Source: Hyphomicrobium sp. LHD-15 (lineage in GTDB: Bacteria > Pseudomonadota > Alphaproteobacteria > Rhizobiales > Hyphomicrobiaceae). From it: a DNA stretch of 64,000 bases. Below the pieces are notes generated by a model, which was not told the DNA's origin, did no database searches, and saw only the letters and a list, made by a program, of their open reading frames with translations. Where the stretch lies: NCBI RefSeq assembly GCF_031157355.1, contig NZ_JAVIFT010000004.1, positions 62,001-126,000 on the forward strand, written 5' to 3'. Positions within the stretch are counted from its first letter, which is position 1. Each line of letters starts with the position of its first letter. Of this stretch, positions 52,755-61,997 are shown in pieces. The position numbers and the translations under genes were made by a program.

Positions 52755-53024
52755 CACATACCGGCTGGAGATGCTTGCGTTCGCTATTCACGCAATAGCG
52801 CTGGATGTCCAGTGGCGCGGCGGAGCGTGAACTCATGCACGCACGAATATCGCAGCGCCATGGCTGCTGCAAATAGCCGGAGGCGCGTCTTTTCGCAATT
52901 GCCTATCCACAACATCTCATCGGCGGGGCGGATCTGAGTGCGAGGTCCTCCCTTCGCATGCTTATAGATCGACTTTCCGCCGACGTTGCCGCATCATCGG
53001 CGCCCGGATCGCGACTTGAGGGAC

Positions 53025-54974
53025 ATGGTGGGGAGCGCGGAGGGATACAGACCTGAAATCGACGGATTGCGCGCGATCGCAGTCCTGTCGGTCATTTTCT
53101 TCCATGCTGGGATTCCCGGCTTCAGCGGAGGATACGTCGGCGTCGACGTGTTCTTCGTGATCAGTGGCTATTTGATATGCTCGATCGTCGTCGGCGAACT
53201 CAGGTCCGACACATTCTCGTTTGCAAAATTCTACGAGCGACGCGCCCGCCGCATCTTGCCTGCGCTGTTCGTGATGCTGCTGGCGAGCGCGGCAGTCGCA
53301 CCGCTCGTTCTGCTGCCCAACGACATGCTTGATTTCTCGCGCAGCCTCACGCACGTCATTCCATTCCTCTCGAACACGTACTTCTACGATCAACGCGGAT
53401 ACTTCGAGACGGCCGCGGAGCTGAAGCCGCTGATCCACACCTGGAGTCTCGCGGTGGAGGAGCAGTTCTATGTGGTTTTGCCGATCGCCGCTTGGGCGCT
53501 TTGGCGATGGCACAAGTCGTTCCTCCTGCCGGCGCTCGTGATCGCGGCCGCCGCAAGCCTCGCCTACTCGCAATACAGCGTCTCGGCGGACCCGCATGCG
53601 GCGTTCTATCTTACGACCTCGCGCGCTTGGGAGCTTCTCGCGGGCGCGATCCTCGCCGTCTTCACGAAGCAGCGAAACCTTCCCGCGCAGCCCAGCCAAG
53701 CCGGCGGCGCAGCAGGCCTAATGCTCATTGTCTTTGCCGTGTTCTTCTTCGATCAGACTGTCGCGTTTCCCGGATTGAATGCCGTGGTTCCCGTGGCTGG
53801 CGCGCTGCTGGTCCTTCACTACGGCGCCCCGCAAACGGCCGTGGGGCAGCTACTCGGCAGCAAGCTCGCTGTCGGCATCGGACTGATCAGCTACAGCGCC
53901 TATTTGTGGCATCAGCCGCTTTTCGCCTTCGCGCGCCATCTCACGCTCACCGAACCGGGCCTGCCGATCTTTGCAGTGCTCATTGCGGCGACGCTGGCAC
54001 TCGCCTTCCTGAGCTGGCGATATGTGGAGCAGCCATTCAGACGGGGGACCATTGATCGCCGCGGAATTGTTGCCGTGGCGGTCGCTGCCTCGGTTTTTCT
54101 GTTCTCTGTCGGAATGGCTGGCACGGTCAGCGACGGATATGCGCGCCTCTATCAGGCGAGCTGGGATTCGCGTCAGCTCGCGATATGGAACGAGGGCAAG
54201 AACGCCGTTCCGAGAGACAACGGCGATTGCCACCTCAGCTTCAGAACCGTTTCGGCCGAACTCGAACCTCGCTTCGACGCGTGTCTCGAAAAATACGGGA
54301 AAGCGATCGTTGTCCTTGGAGACTCCCACGCCGCCGATGTGTTTGGCGCGATCGCCTCACAGTCGGATAGAAAGTTCATCCTCGGAGTTGCGCAGGGCGG
54401 ATGCAGGCCGCATTCGCCCGCCGACAAATGCCACTACGACGGTTTCCTTTCCTTCCTGGAACGGCGCTCTCAGGCAATTTCCGACGTGATCTACGTCCAA
54501 GCCGGCTTTCACATGATCCAGGACGACGACGGCCACCCCGGCGACCGATCGTTCTTTCGGAAGCGGGCCATTCCAGTCTATCGACCCGACATCGATGCCA
54601 TCGATCAAACGATCCGCTACCTCAACACACTATCGACCCGTGCCCGCGTCACCTGGCTTGGTCCTCGGTTCGAGCCTCACGTGAATACGATGAAAATCAA
54701 AAAGTTCGCGATGGCCTGCGAGGACGCCCAGATCGAGATTCATGACAGCGTATCGAGGACTTGGCAGGCGTTGGATGCGTTCTTGACGACCCGATTGGCC
54801 GAAGAACCACGTCTTCGGTACGTCTCCGGGCTGGCGGCGGTTCCGTTCGACAGCCGACACGACCTCTATGATTGCCACTCGGTATACTGGGAGGACACCG
54901 ATCATTGGTCCGCCTCCGGAGAACGGCGCTTCGGGAAACGCATCGTGGCGGCATTGCAAGCCTCTGCCCAATAA
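53025..54974 (+). CDS. OafA/YrhL-type O-acyltransferase with SGNH domain
   Basis: A 649-residue protein. The first 370 residues are an acyltransferase-3 membrane domain with ten or more helices (YRPEIDGLRAIAVLSVIFFHAGIPG near the start, then GVDVFFVISGYLI). The periplasmic C-terminal half is an SGNH hydrolase-like domain with the nucleophile in VLGDSHAADVF (Ser about 433) and the catalytic pair in DTDHWSASG (about 624-628). Such enzymes O-acetylate O-antigen or exopolysaccharide. ATG 53025 is used; the GAGGG site is close. Reads divergently from GT39. Confidence 0.93.
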   Translation: MVGSAEGYRPEIDGLRAIAVLSVIFFHAGIPGFSGGYVGVDVFFVISGYLICSIVVGELRSDTFSFAKFYERRARRILPALFVMLLASAAVAPLVLLPNDMLDFSRSLTHVIPFLSNTYFYDQRGYFETAAELKPLIHTWSLAVEEQFYVVLPIAAWALWRWHKSFLLPALVIAAAASLAYSQYSVSADPHAAFYLTTSRAWELLAGAILAVFTKQRNLPAQPSQAGGAAGLMLIVFAVFFFDQTVAFPGLNAVVPVAGALLVLHYGAPQTAVGQLLGSKLAVGIGLISYSAYLWHQPLFAFARHLTLTEPGLPIFAVLIAATLALAFLSWRYVEQPFRRGTIDRRGIVAVAVAASVFLFSVGMAGTVSDGYARLYQASWDSRQLAIWNEGKNAVPRDNGDCHLSFRTVSAELEPRFDACLEKYGKAIVVLGDSHAADVFGAIASQSDRKFILGVAQGGCRPHSPADKCHYDGFLSFLERRSQAISDVIYVQAGFHMIQDDDGHPGDRSFFRKRAIPVYRPDIDAIDQTIRYLNTLSTRARVTWLGPRFEPHVNTMKIKKFAMACEDAQIEIHDSVSRTWQALDAFLTTRLAEEPRLRYVSGLAAVPFDSRHDLYDCHSVYWEDTDHWSASGERRFGKRIVAALQASAQ

Positions 54975-55019
54975 TCAGCCCCATGTGTTCAGGCTCGGCT
55001 CTGCGATGACGGCCTGGCC

Positions 55020-56012
55020 TCAGCCCACAGAGACCTTTCGCCCGCGGGAGCCTTGGCGTTTCAGCCATTCCAGGATGGGCCAGATCGGAGCCGTCATTCG
55101 GTTCGATATCACCATGGAAAGGGCATAGAGGATCGGATTGTCCCTGACATAGAACGTGTCCAGCGGAGCGCCGCCAAATCGCCCAGCGCGGGCGGCATGC
55201 AGCACATAGAGGAATGCCTCGAGATTATATAACTCGCGCAACCGCGATCCGAGTTCGGGCGGCGCGGTTTCGAGCAGCATCTCGATTGTTTTCGTAATGC
55301 AATGCGGCTCGGTCGTCGCGACACTGACCGTGACCATGTTTGTCGAGTCGGTTCTGTAGGTCGCGAGCGCTTTGTTGCAATGGAGGGCGGTTCCAAGGTT
55401 CATCGCACGAAGCCAGAGATCCTTGTCTCCCCCGCGCTTGCAACGATGCTCGGGAAAAAGCCCGGATTCGAGCAAGACCGTTCTGCGGAAACTCGCTGCT
55501 CCGGTCCAGATGGGACATTCCCGGTCAGTCAGCCAGGCATCGATAAAAGCTTCGAAATTCAGCTCGTGCACGCCCTGTGCATCGTTGCGCCGCATATATT
55601 TCTGATCGACCAGCGTGTCGTCCTTCCGCCTCCGAGCGTAGCCGGTAAAAACGCAGCCGACGCGAGACGGCGCATTTTTTGCCAAATCGTCGACGTTGCG
55701 AAGATACTCGGCGTCCCATTCGTCATCGGCGTCGAGAAAGGAAATCCACTCCGTGACGGCGTGCCTGACAGCGCAGTTTCTCGCCGCATACCCGCCCGGG
55801 CCTGGAGATGGGCGCGTCAGAACGACGGCGTTCGGCCAGTCGAGCTGGCGCAGATACTCCACGCCGCCATCTGTCGATCCATCATCGACAAAAATCACTT
55901 GGGCGGGCTGGACGGTTTGGCGCGCAAGCGACGCCACGCAGCGCAACAGATCGGGCATCTTGTTGAGCACCGGTACGACGACGGTTACGTCAGCCACTCT
56001 TTCGTCGGTCAT
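55020..56012 (-). CDS. Glycosyltransferase family 2 (first)
   Basis: A 330-residue GT-A enzyme. VTVVVPVLNKMPDLLRCV opens the fold, VIFVDDGSTDGG (about 40-51) binds the UDP-sugar, and FLDADDEWDAEY (about 93-104) holds the metal-binding D-x-D. The aromatic-rich middle (CPIWTGAASFRRTVLLESGLFPE) is the acceptor part of family 2. The C-terminal 80 residues are amphipathic and may lie on the membrane. It transfers a single sugar from a nucleotide donor to a growing glycan; the sugar is unknown. It is convergent with the acyltransferase gene and divergent from the flippase gene. Confidence 0.9.
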   Translation of the reverse strand: MTDERVADVTVVVPVLNKMPDLLRCVASLARQTVQPAQVIFVDDGSTDGGVEYLRQLDWPNAVVLTRPSPGPGGYAARNCAVRHAVTEWISFLDADDEWDAEYLRNVDDLAKNAPSRVGCVFTGYARRRKDDTLVDQKYMRRNDAQGVHELNFEAFIDAWLTDRECPIWTGAASFRRTVLLESGLFPEHRCKRGGDKDLWLRAMNLGTALHCNKALATYRTDSTNMVTVSVATTEPHCITKTIEMLLETAPPELGSRLRELYNLEAFLYVLHAARAGRFGGAPLDTFYVRDNPILYALSMVISNRMTAPIWPILEWLKRQGSRGRKVSVG

Positions 56013-56197
56013 CAATCACTCGTTTCGAAGCTGCCCGAACCTGGCCCGCTCAATTTTCTGATGGGTTTCCCAGGTTGCCCAGGCGCATTGACGCTGGCAC
56101 TCGACCCCGACAAATGCAATACACGCCCAGGGAGATACAGATGATTGCGCTGCGTCACTTTCGATAATCAGGGCAACCCGCTCATGGGATCTGACGC

Positions 56198-57622
56198 ATG
56201 CAATCTCTGAAGTCCGACGCCACGTGGACCGCGGTCGATACACTGATCTCAAGCGGTTTAGGACTGCTGTTCCGGTTGGCAATAGCGCGCGTCCTCGCAC
56301 CCGATCAATTCGGTATTGTCGCAATCGCGCTCGCTTTCATATCGATCTTAACCGCGATCAACAACTTTGGTCTCACGGCCGCCCTCATCCAGCGGGACAG
56401 GGAGACTTTGTCGCCATCGCTCATCAACTCGTGCTTCACGGCTTCCTGCATCATTTCGGGTGTGCTGTGCCTTTTGACCATCGGCGGACTGGCACCGTTT
56501 TTGGCGTGGTACTATCAAAGCCCGACGATATCGGCGCTCACGTCCGCCCTTGCTATCACCCTGATCGGCGCTCCGTTCGCGACGGTCTCTTCGGCGCTTC
56601 TCTCGCGCGAACGCCGTTTCAGAGATCTTGCGATCATTCGCGTTGCCTCGAGCGGAATCAGTATCCTGATCGCGGCGCTCTATCTTTGGGTGTCGGCGGA
56701 CGTTTGGGTGATCGCAGTCCAGCTGTGGGTCGCCCAAATCATCTCGACCATCGGCCTTACAATCGCGGCGCGCTGGAAATTTCGTCTCGAGCTCGACAAA
56801 AGCCATATCGGCGAATTGTTCGGCTATAGCACCCTTGTTTTTATCAACGATGTCGTCGGCACCATTACCGCTAACGTCGGAACGTTGATCATAGGGCGCA
56901 TCTTCACCCCCTCGGAAGCCGCGATCTACGGGTTGGCGGTCAATCTTACCGAAACCGTGCGCCGGGTCATCATGTCAGTGCTCAATCGAGTGATGTTCGT
57001 TCACTACTCGATAAACAAGCACGACAACCATGCGCTCAGAACCGGGTATGTCCGGACGCTGACGTGGAACTGCCGGGTCATTTTTCCGATGATGACCGCA
57101 TGCATTTTCTTCAGCGACGCGATCGTAAACGTTCTTCTTGGCCCGGAGTGGCGAGATATGGAGAGCGTCATGCAGATCCTTGCCGTGTCGATCATGATCC
57201 AGACCGCCGGAGGCACCACCTCGACCCTTTACAAGGCCATCGGCAAACCGGGCCTCGACACCTCCCTTTCAATCCTGACCAACCTTCTACTCCTCCTGCC
57301 CGCAATCGTAGCAGGATCGTATTGGGCTGGCCTCGAAGGCGCTGCGGCGGCAACGGCAGCAACAAAGCTGATCGCCGTTTGCCTGCGGCAGGTTTTGCTC
57401 GACCGGCTCATCGGATCAACGCTGGCCGCCGTCTGCAAGACGGTTCTGGCCGCACTTGCGGCCCAGCTCCCGATCATCGCTGCATTCGCATTGAAATATG
57501 CTTTTATGCCGGATGCTGATTCTCTTGCTGCGGTCGGTTTTCTCGTCCTCGGCCTGATCGGGACCGGGTTGATAGAACTGTGGCGGATTCGTGCGAGCGA
57601 CCCGCCTGACTTCCTAAAATAA
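56198..57622 (+). CDS. Oligosaccharide flippase (Wzx/MATE-type)
   Basis: A 474-residue inner-membrane protein with about twelve to fourteen helices. It starts AVDTLISSGLGLLFRLAIARVLAPDQFGIVAIALAF, the usual opening of polysaccharide-export flippases, and has GRIFTPSEAAIYGLAVNLTE midway. It should turn lipid-linked repeat units from the cytoplasmic to the periplasmic leaflet, the step before polymerisation in a Wzx/Wzy pathway. No Wzy polymerase was found in the window. It lies inside the glycan cluster and a 19-bp tandem repeat follows it. Confidence 0.92.
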   Translation: MQSLKSDATWTAVDTLISSGLGLLFRLAIARVLAPDQFGIVAIALAFISILTAINNFGLTAALIQRDRETLSPSLINSCFTASCIISGVLCLLTIGGLAPFLAWYYQSPTISALTSALAITLIGAPFATVSSALLSRERRFRDLAIIRVASSGISILIAALYLWVSADVWVIAVQLWVAQIISTIGLTIAARWKFRLELDKSHIGELFGYSTLVFINDVVGTITANVGTLIIGRIFTPSEAAIYGLAVNLTETVRRVIMSVLNRVMFVHYSINKHDNHALRTGYVRTLTWNCRVIFPMMTACIFFSDAIVNVLLGPEWRDMESVMQILAVSIMIQTAGGTTSTLYKAIGKPGLDTSLSILTNLLLLLPAIVAGSYWAGLEGAAAATAATKLIAVCLRQVLLDRLIGSTLAAVCKTVLAALAAQLPIIAAFALKYAFMPDADSLAAVGFLVLGLIGTGLIELWRIRASDPPDFLK

Positions 57623-57641
57623 ATTTGCAGGATCACATTTG

Positions 57642-57679
57642 CGATCGGTAGACTCCGGCGCGATCGGTAGATTCCGGCC
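57642..57679. repeat. 19-bp tandem repeat, two units
   Basis: CGATCGGTAGACTCCGGCG (57642-57660) is followed at once by CGATCGGTAGATTCCGGCC (57661-57679), two mismatches. It lies between the flippase gene and the nitroreductase-like gene. Confidence 0.85.
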
Positions 57680-57712
57680 TACTCGAGGCTGGCTCGCTCG
57701 GCGAGAGGACGC

Positions 57713-58831
57713 ATGGCGTTGGCAAGACAAGTATTATCTCGAATTCTGCCGGTGCGGGTGTATCAAGCCCTAGCCGGTTTTCGACGTCGCCAGCAGCGCC
57801 TGCTGCAACAGACCTTGCGTGCGCGCGCGATGAAGAGCGACGCGTTCTCAGCTTTTTATGCGTTTGTCATCGATCGGGGGCTCGGCCGGGAAGCTCGAGC
57901 GGTCGCGGCAGGACAACATCGCTATCACGCTGATCACGATGCAGCCGCGACAAGCTACTTCCTGCTCAGACGCAATATTCACCGCCTCGAAAAGGGCCTG
58001 ATCATGCGGCCGCGCCGCGACAGTTTCGCTGCCGATTATATAGGCGAAACCGTCAGGTGCTATCGCAACGCCTATCTTGAGCTCGAACGAACCAATCGAT
58101 CTGAAACGCCCGAGCTTGCGTGGGCGACGGACGTCCTCGGACAGTACTTTTCAGTCGTCCAGAAAGATGATCCGAAAATCGCGGACGCGCATGAAATTTT
58201 TTCAAAGCTGGCCGCGATTCCTCTCGGGCATGCCGTGCCGTATGCGCGAGATATCGCGGCGCCGCCGCCCGTCAGCTACGACGCTTTCATGAGTCTGTGC
58301 CGGCGGCGAAGATCGGTTCGCTGGTATCTCGACAAGCCGGTCCCGAGAGACATGATCGATCTTGCAATCGACGCGGCGGCCCAGGCGCCCAGTGCCTGCA
58401 ATCGACAGCCGTTCGTGTTCAGCATATTCGATGACAAAGAGTTGGCGAGACGCGTCGCCAAGCTTCCCATGGGAACAAAAGGCTTCTCCGATCAAATTCC
58501 GGCGGTCGCGGTTGTGATCGGCCGCTTGAGAGCCTATCCCCACTCCCGGGACAGACACGCGATATATATCGATGGCTCGCTGGCGGCGATGTCGTTCATG
58601 CTTGCCCTCGAAAGCATGGGCATTGCCTCCTGCACGATCAACTGGCCCGACCAGAACCCACAGGAAACGCAAATCGCGCAGCTTCTCGGGCTTGCGCAAG
58701 ACGAGCGTGTGATCATGCTAATCGCCTTCGGATGGCCCGATCCCAGCGGACAAGTTCCTTACTCGGCGAAACGAGGACGAGACGAGCTGCGGACCTACAA
58801 TTCGCTGGCTACGCAGACATCGATCCAATGA
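57713..58831 (+). CDS. Nitroreductase-family protein with unknown N-terminal domain
   Basis: A 372-residue protein. The last 190 residues are an FMN nitroreductase domain: CRRRRSVRWYLDKPVPRD (about 198-215) and AAAQAPSACNRQPFVFSIF (about 221-239) hold the flavin, and LGLAQDERVIMLIAFGWPD closes the fold. The first 180 residues, with RRNIHRLEKGLIMRPRRDSF and many charged helices, do not match anything I recognise. It is followed by a pyruvyl transferase gene 9 bp downstream, so it is part of the glycan operon. Whether it reduces a sugar intermediate, a flavin or something else is unknown. Confidence 0.85.
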   Translation: MALARQVLSRILPVRVYQALAGFRRRQQRLLQQTLRARAMKSDAFSAFYAFVIDRGLGREARAVAAGQHRYHADHDAAATSYFLLRRNIHRLEKGLIMRPRRDSFAADYIGETVRCYRNAYLELERTNRSETPELAWATDVLGQYFSVVQKDDPKIADAHEIFSKLAAIPLGHAVPYARDIAAPPPVSYDAFMSLCRRRRSVRWYLDKPVPRDMIDLAIDAAAQAPSACNRQPFVFSIFDDKELARRVAKLPMGTKGFSDQIPAVAVVIGRLRAYPHSRDRHAIYIDGSLAAMSFMLALESMGIASCTINWPDQNPQETQIAQLLGLAQDERVIMLIAFGWPDPSGQVPYSAKRGRDELRTYNSLATQTSIQ

Positions 58832-58840
58832 GTCTCACGC

Positions 58841-60013
58841 ATGTCCGGCCGTCTTTCCGATAGAGCACCTCGCATGAACATCGAGATCGTCGGCGTGCAT
58901 CCCGCGAACAAGGGCGCGCTGCTGATGTTGGAGGCGATCCGGGCGCAGCTCGCTCCGCGCTTCCCAAACGCGCGGTTCGCAGTTCCGTTCACCTGGCCGC
59001 CGGACCAGAGGATCAAATACGGCCTTTGGGCCACGGTGCCCAACGACCTGGGGCGCGTCGATTTCTCAAAATGGTCCTCGCTCGTTCCCGCACGCCTGCT
59101 GCGCCCACTTGGCGTGCTGCTCCCCAAGGACATTGACGTTCGGCTCGATGCGTCCGGGTTCGCCTACGGGGACTACTGGGGACCGCGCAAACTCAATCGA
59201 CGCCTCGTAGGTCCGGCAACCGGCTGGAAGCGCGCAGGAAAAAGCCTGATCCTGCTTCCACAAGCCGTCGGCCCCTTCGAAAAACCTGGCATGGCCGAGG
59301 CTTTCCGGGCGGCGCTTCGCGGGGTCGACCTCGCCTACGTTCGCGACAGCGTGTCGATGGCGTACGTAAAAGCTGTTGCGCCTGATGCCACGAATATCAA
59401 GCAAGCTCCGGACTTCACGAACCTTCTAAAACCCGAACTTCCGGACCGGCTTTCTCATCTCAAGGGGGCGGCGCTTATCGTACCAAACGAGAGGGTGGTT
59501 CAAGGAGACGAAGAGAGCCGTAAAAAATACCTCTCGTTCCTGGCCCAAGCGGTGCGAGAGTTGCAGGCACGAGGCTTTCCGGTTGCGATCGTGTTGCACG
59601 AGGGAAGCGGTGACCGGGCATTGGCAACTGCTCTCAACAGTCAATTCTCCACGCCTCTCGAACTCATCGACGAGGACCAGGCGCTTGTCACCAAAGCCGT
59701 CATCGGGGCCGCCTCTGCGGTCATCTCGTCTCGTTTCCACGCCCTCGTGAGTGCATTGAGCGCTGCGGTACCGGCGCTCGCATGCGGATGGTCGCACAAG
59801 TACCGCGAGTTGATGTCCGACTATGGGTGCGAGGATTTCATGATCTCGCTCACACAGCCATTGACCTGGTCCGAACGTATAGGAGCGCTCGCGGCTGCCG
59901 TGCACGATCGGGATTTTTTGCAGGCGCTTTCGGACCGTGCTGTACACCAGCGCCGTTTGAGCGAGACGATGTGGAAGGATGTGATCGAGTTGATCGAGGC
60001 GCGGCAAGCATGA
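58841..60013 (+). CDS. Polysaccharide pyruvyl transferase family protein
   Basis: A 390-residue CsaB/WcaK-type enzyme. After an N-terminal stretch, MNIEIVGVHPANKGALLMLEAI carries the G-x-x-N-x-G-A pattern of the family. LLPQAVGPFEKPG and DLAYVRDSVSMAYV are the middle motifs, and SSRFHALVSALSAAVPALACGWSHKYREL is the ligand-binding end. It probably adds a pyruvate ketal to a sugar, giving the glycan negative charge. ATG 58841 is given; ATG 58874 would begin exactly at the domain. It is followed with an ATGA overlap by a glycosyltransferase. Confidence 0.9.
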   Translation: MSGRLSDRAPRMNIEIVGVHPANKGALLMLEAIRAQLAPRFPNARFAVPFTWPPDQRIKYGLWATVPNDLGRVDFSKWSSLVPARLLRPLGVLLPKDIDVRLDASGFAYGDYWGPRKLNRRLVGPATGWKRAGKSLILLPQAVGPFEKPGMAEAFRAALRGVDLAYVRDSVSMAYVKAVAPDATNIKQAPDFTNLLKPELPDRLSHLKGAALIVPNERVVQGDEESRKKYLSFLAQAVRELQARGFPVAIVLHEGSGDRALATALNSQFSTPLELIDEDQALVTKAVIGAASAVISSRFHALVSALSAAVPALACGWSHKYRELMSDYGCEDFMISLTQPLTWSERIGALAAAVHDRDFLQALSDRAVHQRRLSETMWKDVIELIEARQA

Positions 60014-60888
60014 GCACAACGCCGTTTGTTTCGGTCATCGTGCCGGTCTGGAATGGCGCAGGCGAGATCGAAAAGTGTGTCGCCGCGTTGAGTACGCAGT
60101 CCTACCCGCGCGAGCGCTACGAAATTCTCGTCGTCGACAACGGCTCATCGGACGACACGCCCGACATTCTGGCTCGCCTCGCTGACATCAAGGTGCTCAG
60201 CGAGCGCGAGCCCGGCTCCTATTGCGCGAGAAACCTGGGACTTCGTCACGCTGCTGGGGACGTCATCGCATTTACGGACGCGGATTGCGTCCCGGATCCC
60301 ACATGGATCGAGACAGGAGCTGCGCGCCTTTCCGAACGCCCGGATGCTGGCCTTGTCGGAGGGCGGATCGAGCTTTTCAGCAGGGCTTCTGAAAGCGAAA
60401 CCTGCCGGCTCTACGAGCTGACGTTCAGTTTCGATCAGGAGACCACAATTCGGAAAGGGCGTTGCGCGACGGCGAACTGGATGAGCCCTCTTGCGGTGCT
60501 GAGGAAAACGGGCGGCTTCAACGCGCAGCTCAAATCGGGAGCGGATTTCGAGCTTTCGCGCCGTCTGTTCGATGCCGGCCTAGCATTGCTTTACGAGCGT
60601 GACATGGTCGTGCGGCATCCCTTTCGGGGCGGCTGGGCAGAGCTTCTCAACAAACGGCGTCGCACCACCGGCGGGAATTGGGCGCTTCTCGAAGGCAAGC
60701 GCGCGAAGCTGCGCTATATGGCCGGAATTCCGTTCGGCTGGGCGCAGCGCATTGCCATAGTCGCTAGCAACACATCGATTCCGTTGCACCGAAAGCCCGG
60801 CGTGGCCGCTCTCGTGTCCGCGCTTTCAATCGTGCAAATCGCGGAGATCATCCGCCTCGCGTTCGGCGGCAATCCCCGGAGGCGCTGA
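60010..60888 (+). CDS. Glycosyltransferase family 2 (second)
   Basis: A 292-residue GT2 enzyme. FVSVIVPVWNGAGEIEKCV starts the GT-A fold, ILVVDNGSSDDTPDIL (about 38-53) binds the sugar nucleotide, and IAFTDADCVPDPTW (about 87-100) holds D-x-D. The acceptor region GGFNAQLKSGADFELSRRL is also present. The C-terminal part has a hydrophobic helix (VAALVSALSIVQIAEIIRLAF), so it may be membrane associated. Its ATG overlaps the stop of the pyruvyl transferase gene, so the nitroreductase, pyruvyl transferase and this gene form a tight three-gene unit. Confidence 0.92.
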   Translation: MSTTPFVSVIVPVWNGAGEIEKCVAALSTQSYPRERYEILVVDNGSSDDTPDILARLADIKVLSEREPGSYCARNLGLRHAAGDVIAFTDADCVPDPTWIETGAARLSERPDAGLVGGRIELFSRASESETCRLYELTFSFDQETTIRKGRCATANWMSPLAVLRKTGGFNAQLKSGADFELSRRLFDAGLALLYERDMVVRHPFRGGWAELLNKRRRTTGGNWALLEGKRAKLRYMAGIPFGWAQRIAIVASNTSIPLHRKPGVAALVSALSIVQIAEIIRLAFGGNPRRR

Positions 60889-60902
60889 GAGGATCGTAGG
60901 GT

Positions 60903-61997
60903 CTAGCCCAGCATCACGACCGAGCGCTCGTCGATCGACACCGCTTTGACGAGCGCGTAGACCTCGCGCCCCACGTCGAGGCCGAGGTCCGAAATCGCCA
61001 GGCGCGTGAGCGACGCCGAGATCTTGTCCCCGCCATCAAGCTCGACCGTGACCAGCGCCGTCGGGCCGGTGCCAACTGCGATCGCGTGGATCCGCCCTTT
61101 CAATGTGGTCCTGACGCTGAGCCCCTGGGGCTTCTCGGTCGCGAGCGTGACGTTGGTCGCGCGAATGGCCATGCGGACCGTGCGGCCGGGAGGTCCGAAC
61201 AGGCCTGGAACGGCGATCTCGCCAGCCGGATGGGCGAGCGTCGTCATCGCATAGGCGGTCAGTTCCTTCAGCGAGGTTCCTGCTAGAACCGAGACGGCTT
61301 CGAAACGGTCGGCGGCGCTCTCCGGTAGGGCTGCGGCGAACACCTCTGTCGGCGGGCCTTGCGCGACTATTCTCCCCTCCGACATCCGAACCACGACCGT
61401 CGCAAGCCGCGCCACTTCCTCGAGTGCATGGGAGACGTAGACGATCGGCAGCGAAAGCTCGTCACGCAGCCGTTCGATGAACGGGAGGATTTCCAGCTTG
61501 CGGTCCGCGTCGAGCGAGGCGAGCGGCTCGTCCATCACGAGCAGTCGTGGCGCGGCCAAAAGCGCGCGGCCGATTGCGACGCGCTGGCGCTCGCCTCCCG
61601 ACAAGGTTGCGGGCCTCGCCGCCAGCAAGTGACCGATACCCAGCAGCTCGACGACGCCATCGAACGGCACTTCGCGCGCATCGACCGGTGAAAAATAGCG
61701 ACCGTAGGCGAGGTTCTGACGTACGGAGAGATGCGGAAGAAGCTGCCCGTCCTGAAAGACAAGCCCGACGCGGCGCTTGTGGACGGGTAGGTCGATGCCC
61801 GCGTTGGTATCAAGCAGAACGCGATCGCCGACGACGATGCGGCCGCTTTGGGGGCGTTCCAGCCCCGCGATCAGCTTGGCAACGGTCGTCTTGCCGGAAC
61901 CGGACGGGCCGAACAGCGCCACGCAACCGCTCGGGCAATTGAAATCAGCTTCGAGGGTGAAGCGAGGACGCGACAGACGGCAGGAGAATTCGATCAT
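60903..61997 (-). CDS. modC: Molybdate ABC transporter ATP-binding protein
   Basis: A 364-residue ModC. Walker A is GPSGSGKTT (about 30-38), the Q-loop is LVFQDGQLLPHLSV, the signature is LSGGERQRVAIGRAL (about 130), and Walker B is LLVMDEPLASLD. The C-terminal part is a TOBE (Mo-pterin/oxyanion-binding) domain, with MAIRATNVTLATEKPQGLSV. It energises uptake of molybdate or tungstate through ModB. Start and stop overlap modB by ATGA. Molybdenum is needed for nitrate and formate enzymes. No modA lies in the window. Confidence 0.93.
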   Translation of the reverse strand: MIEFSCRLSRPRFTLEADFNCPSGCVALFGPSGSGKTTVAKLIAGLERPQSGRIVVGDRVLLDTNAGIDLPVHKRRVGLVFQDGQLLPHLSVRQNLAYGRYFSPVDAREVPFDGVVELLGIGHLLAARPATLSGGERQRVAIGRALLAAPRLLVMDEPLASLDADRKLEILPFIERLRDELSLPIVYVSHALEEVARLATVVVRMSEGRIVAQGPPTEVFAAALPESAADRFEAVSVLAGTSLKELTAYAMTTLAHPAGEIAVPGLFGPPGRTVRMAIRATNVTLATEKPQGLSVRTTLKGRIHAIAVGTGPTALVTVELDGGDKISASLTRLAISDLGLDVGREVYALVKAVSIDERSVVMLG

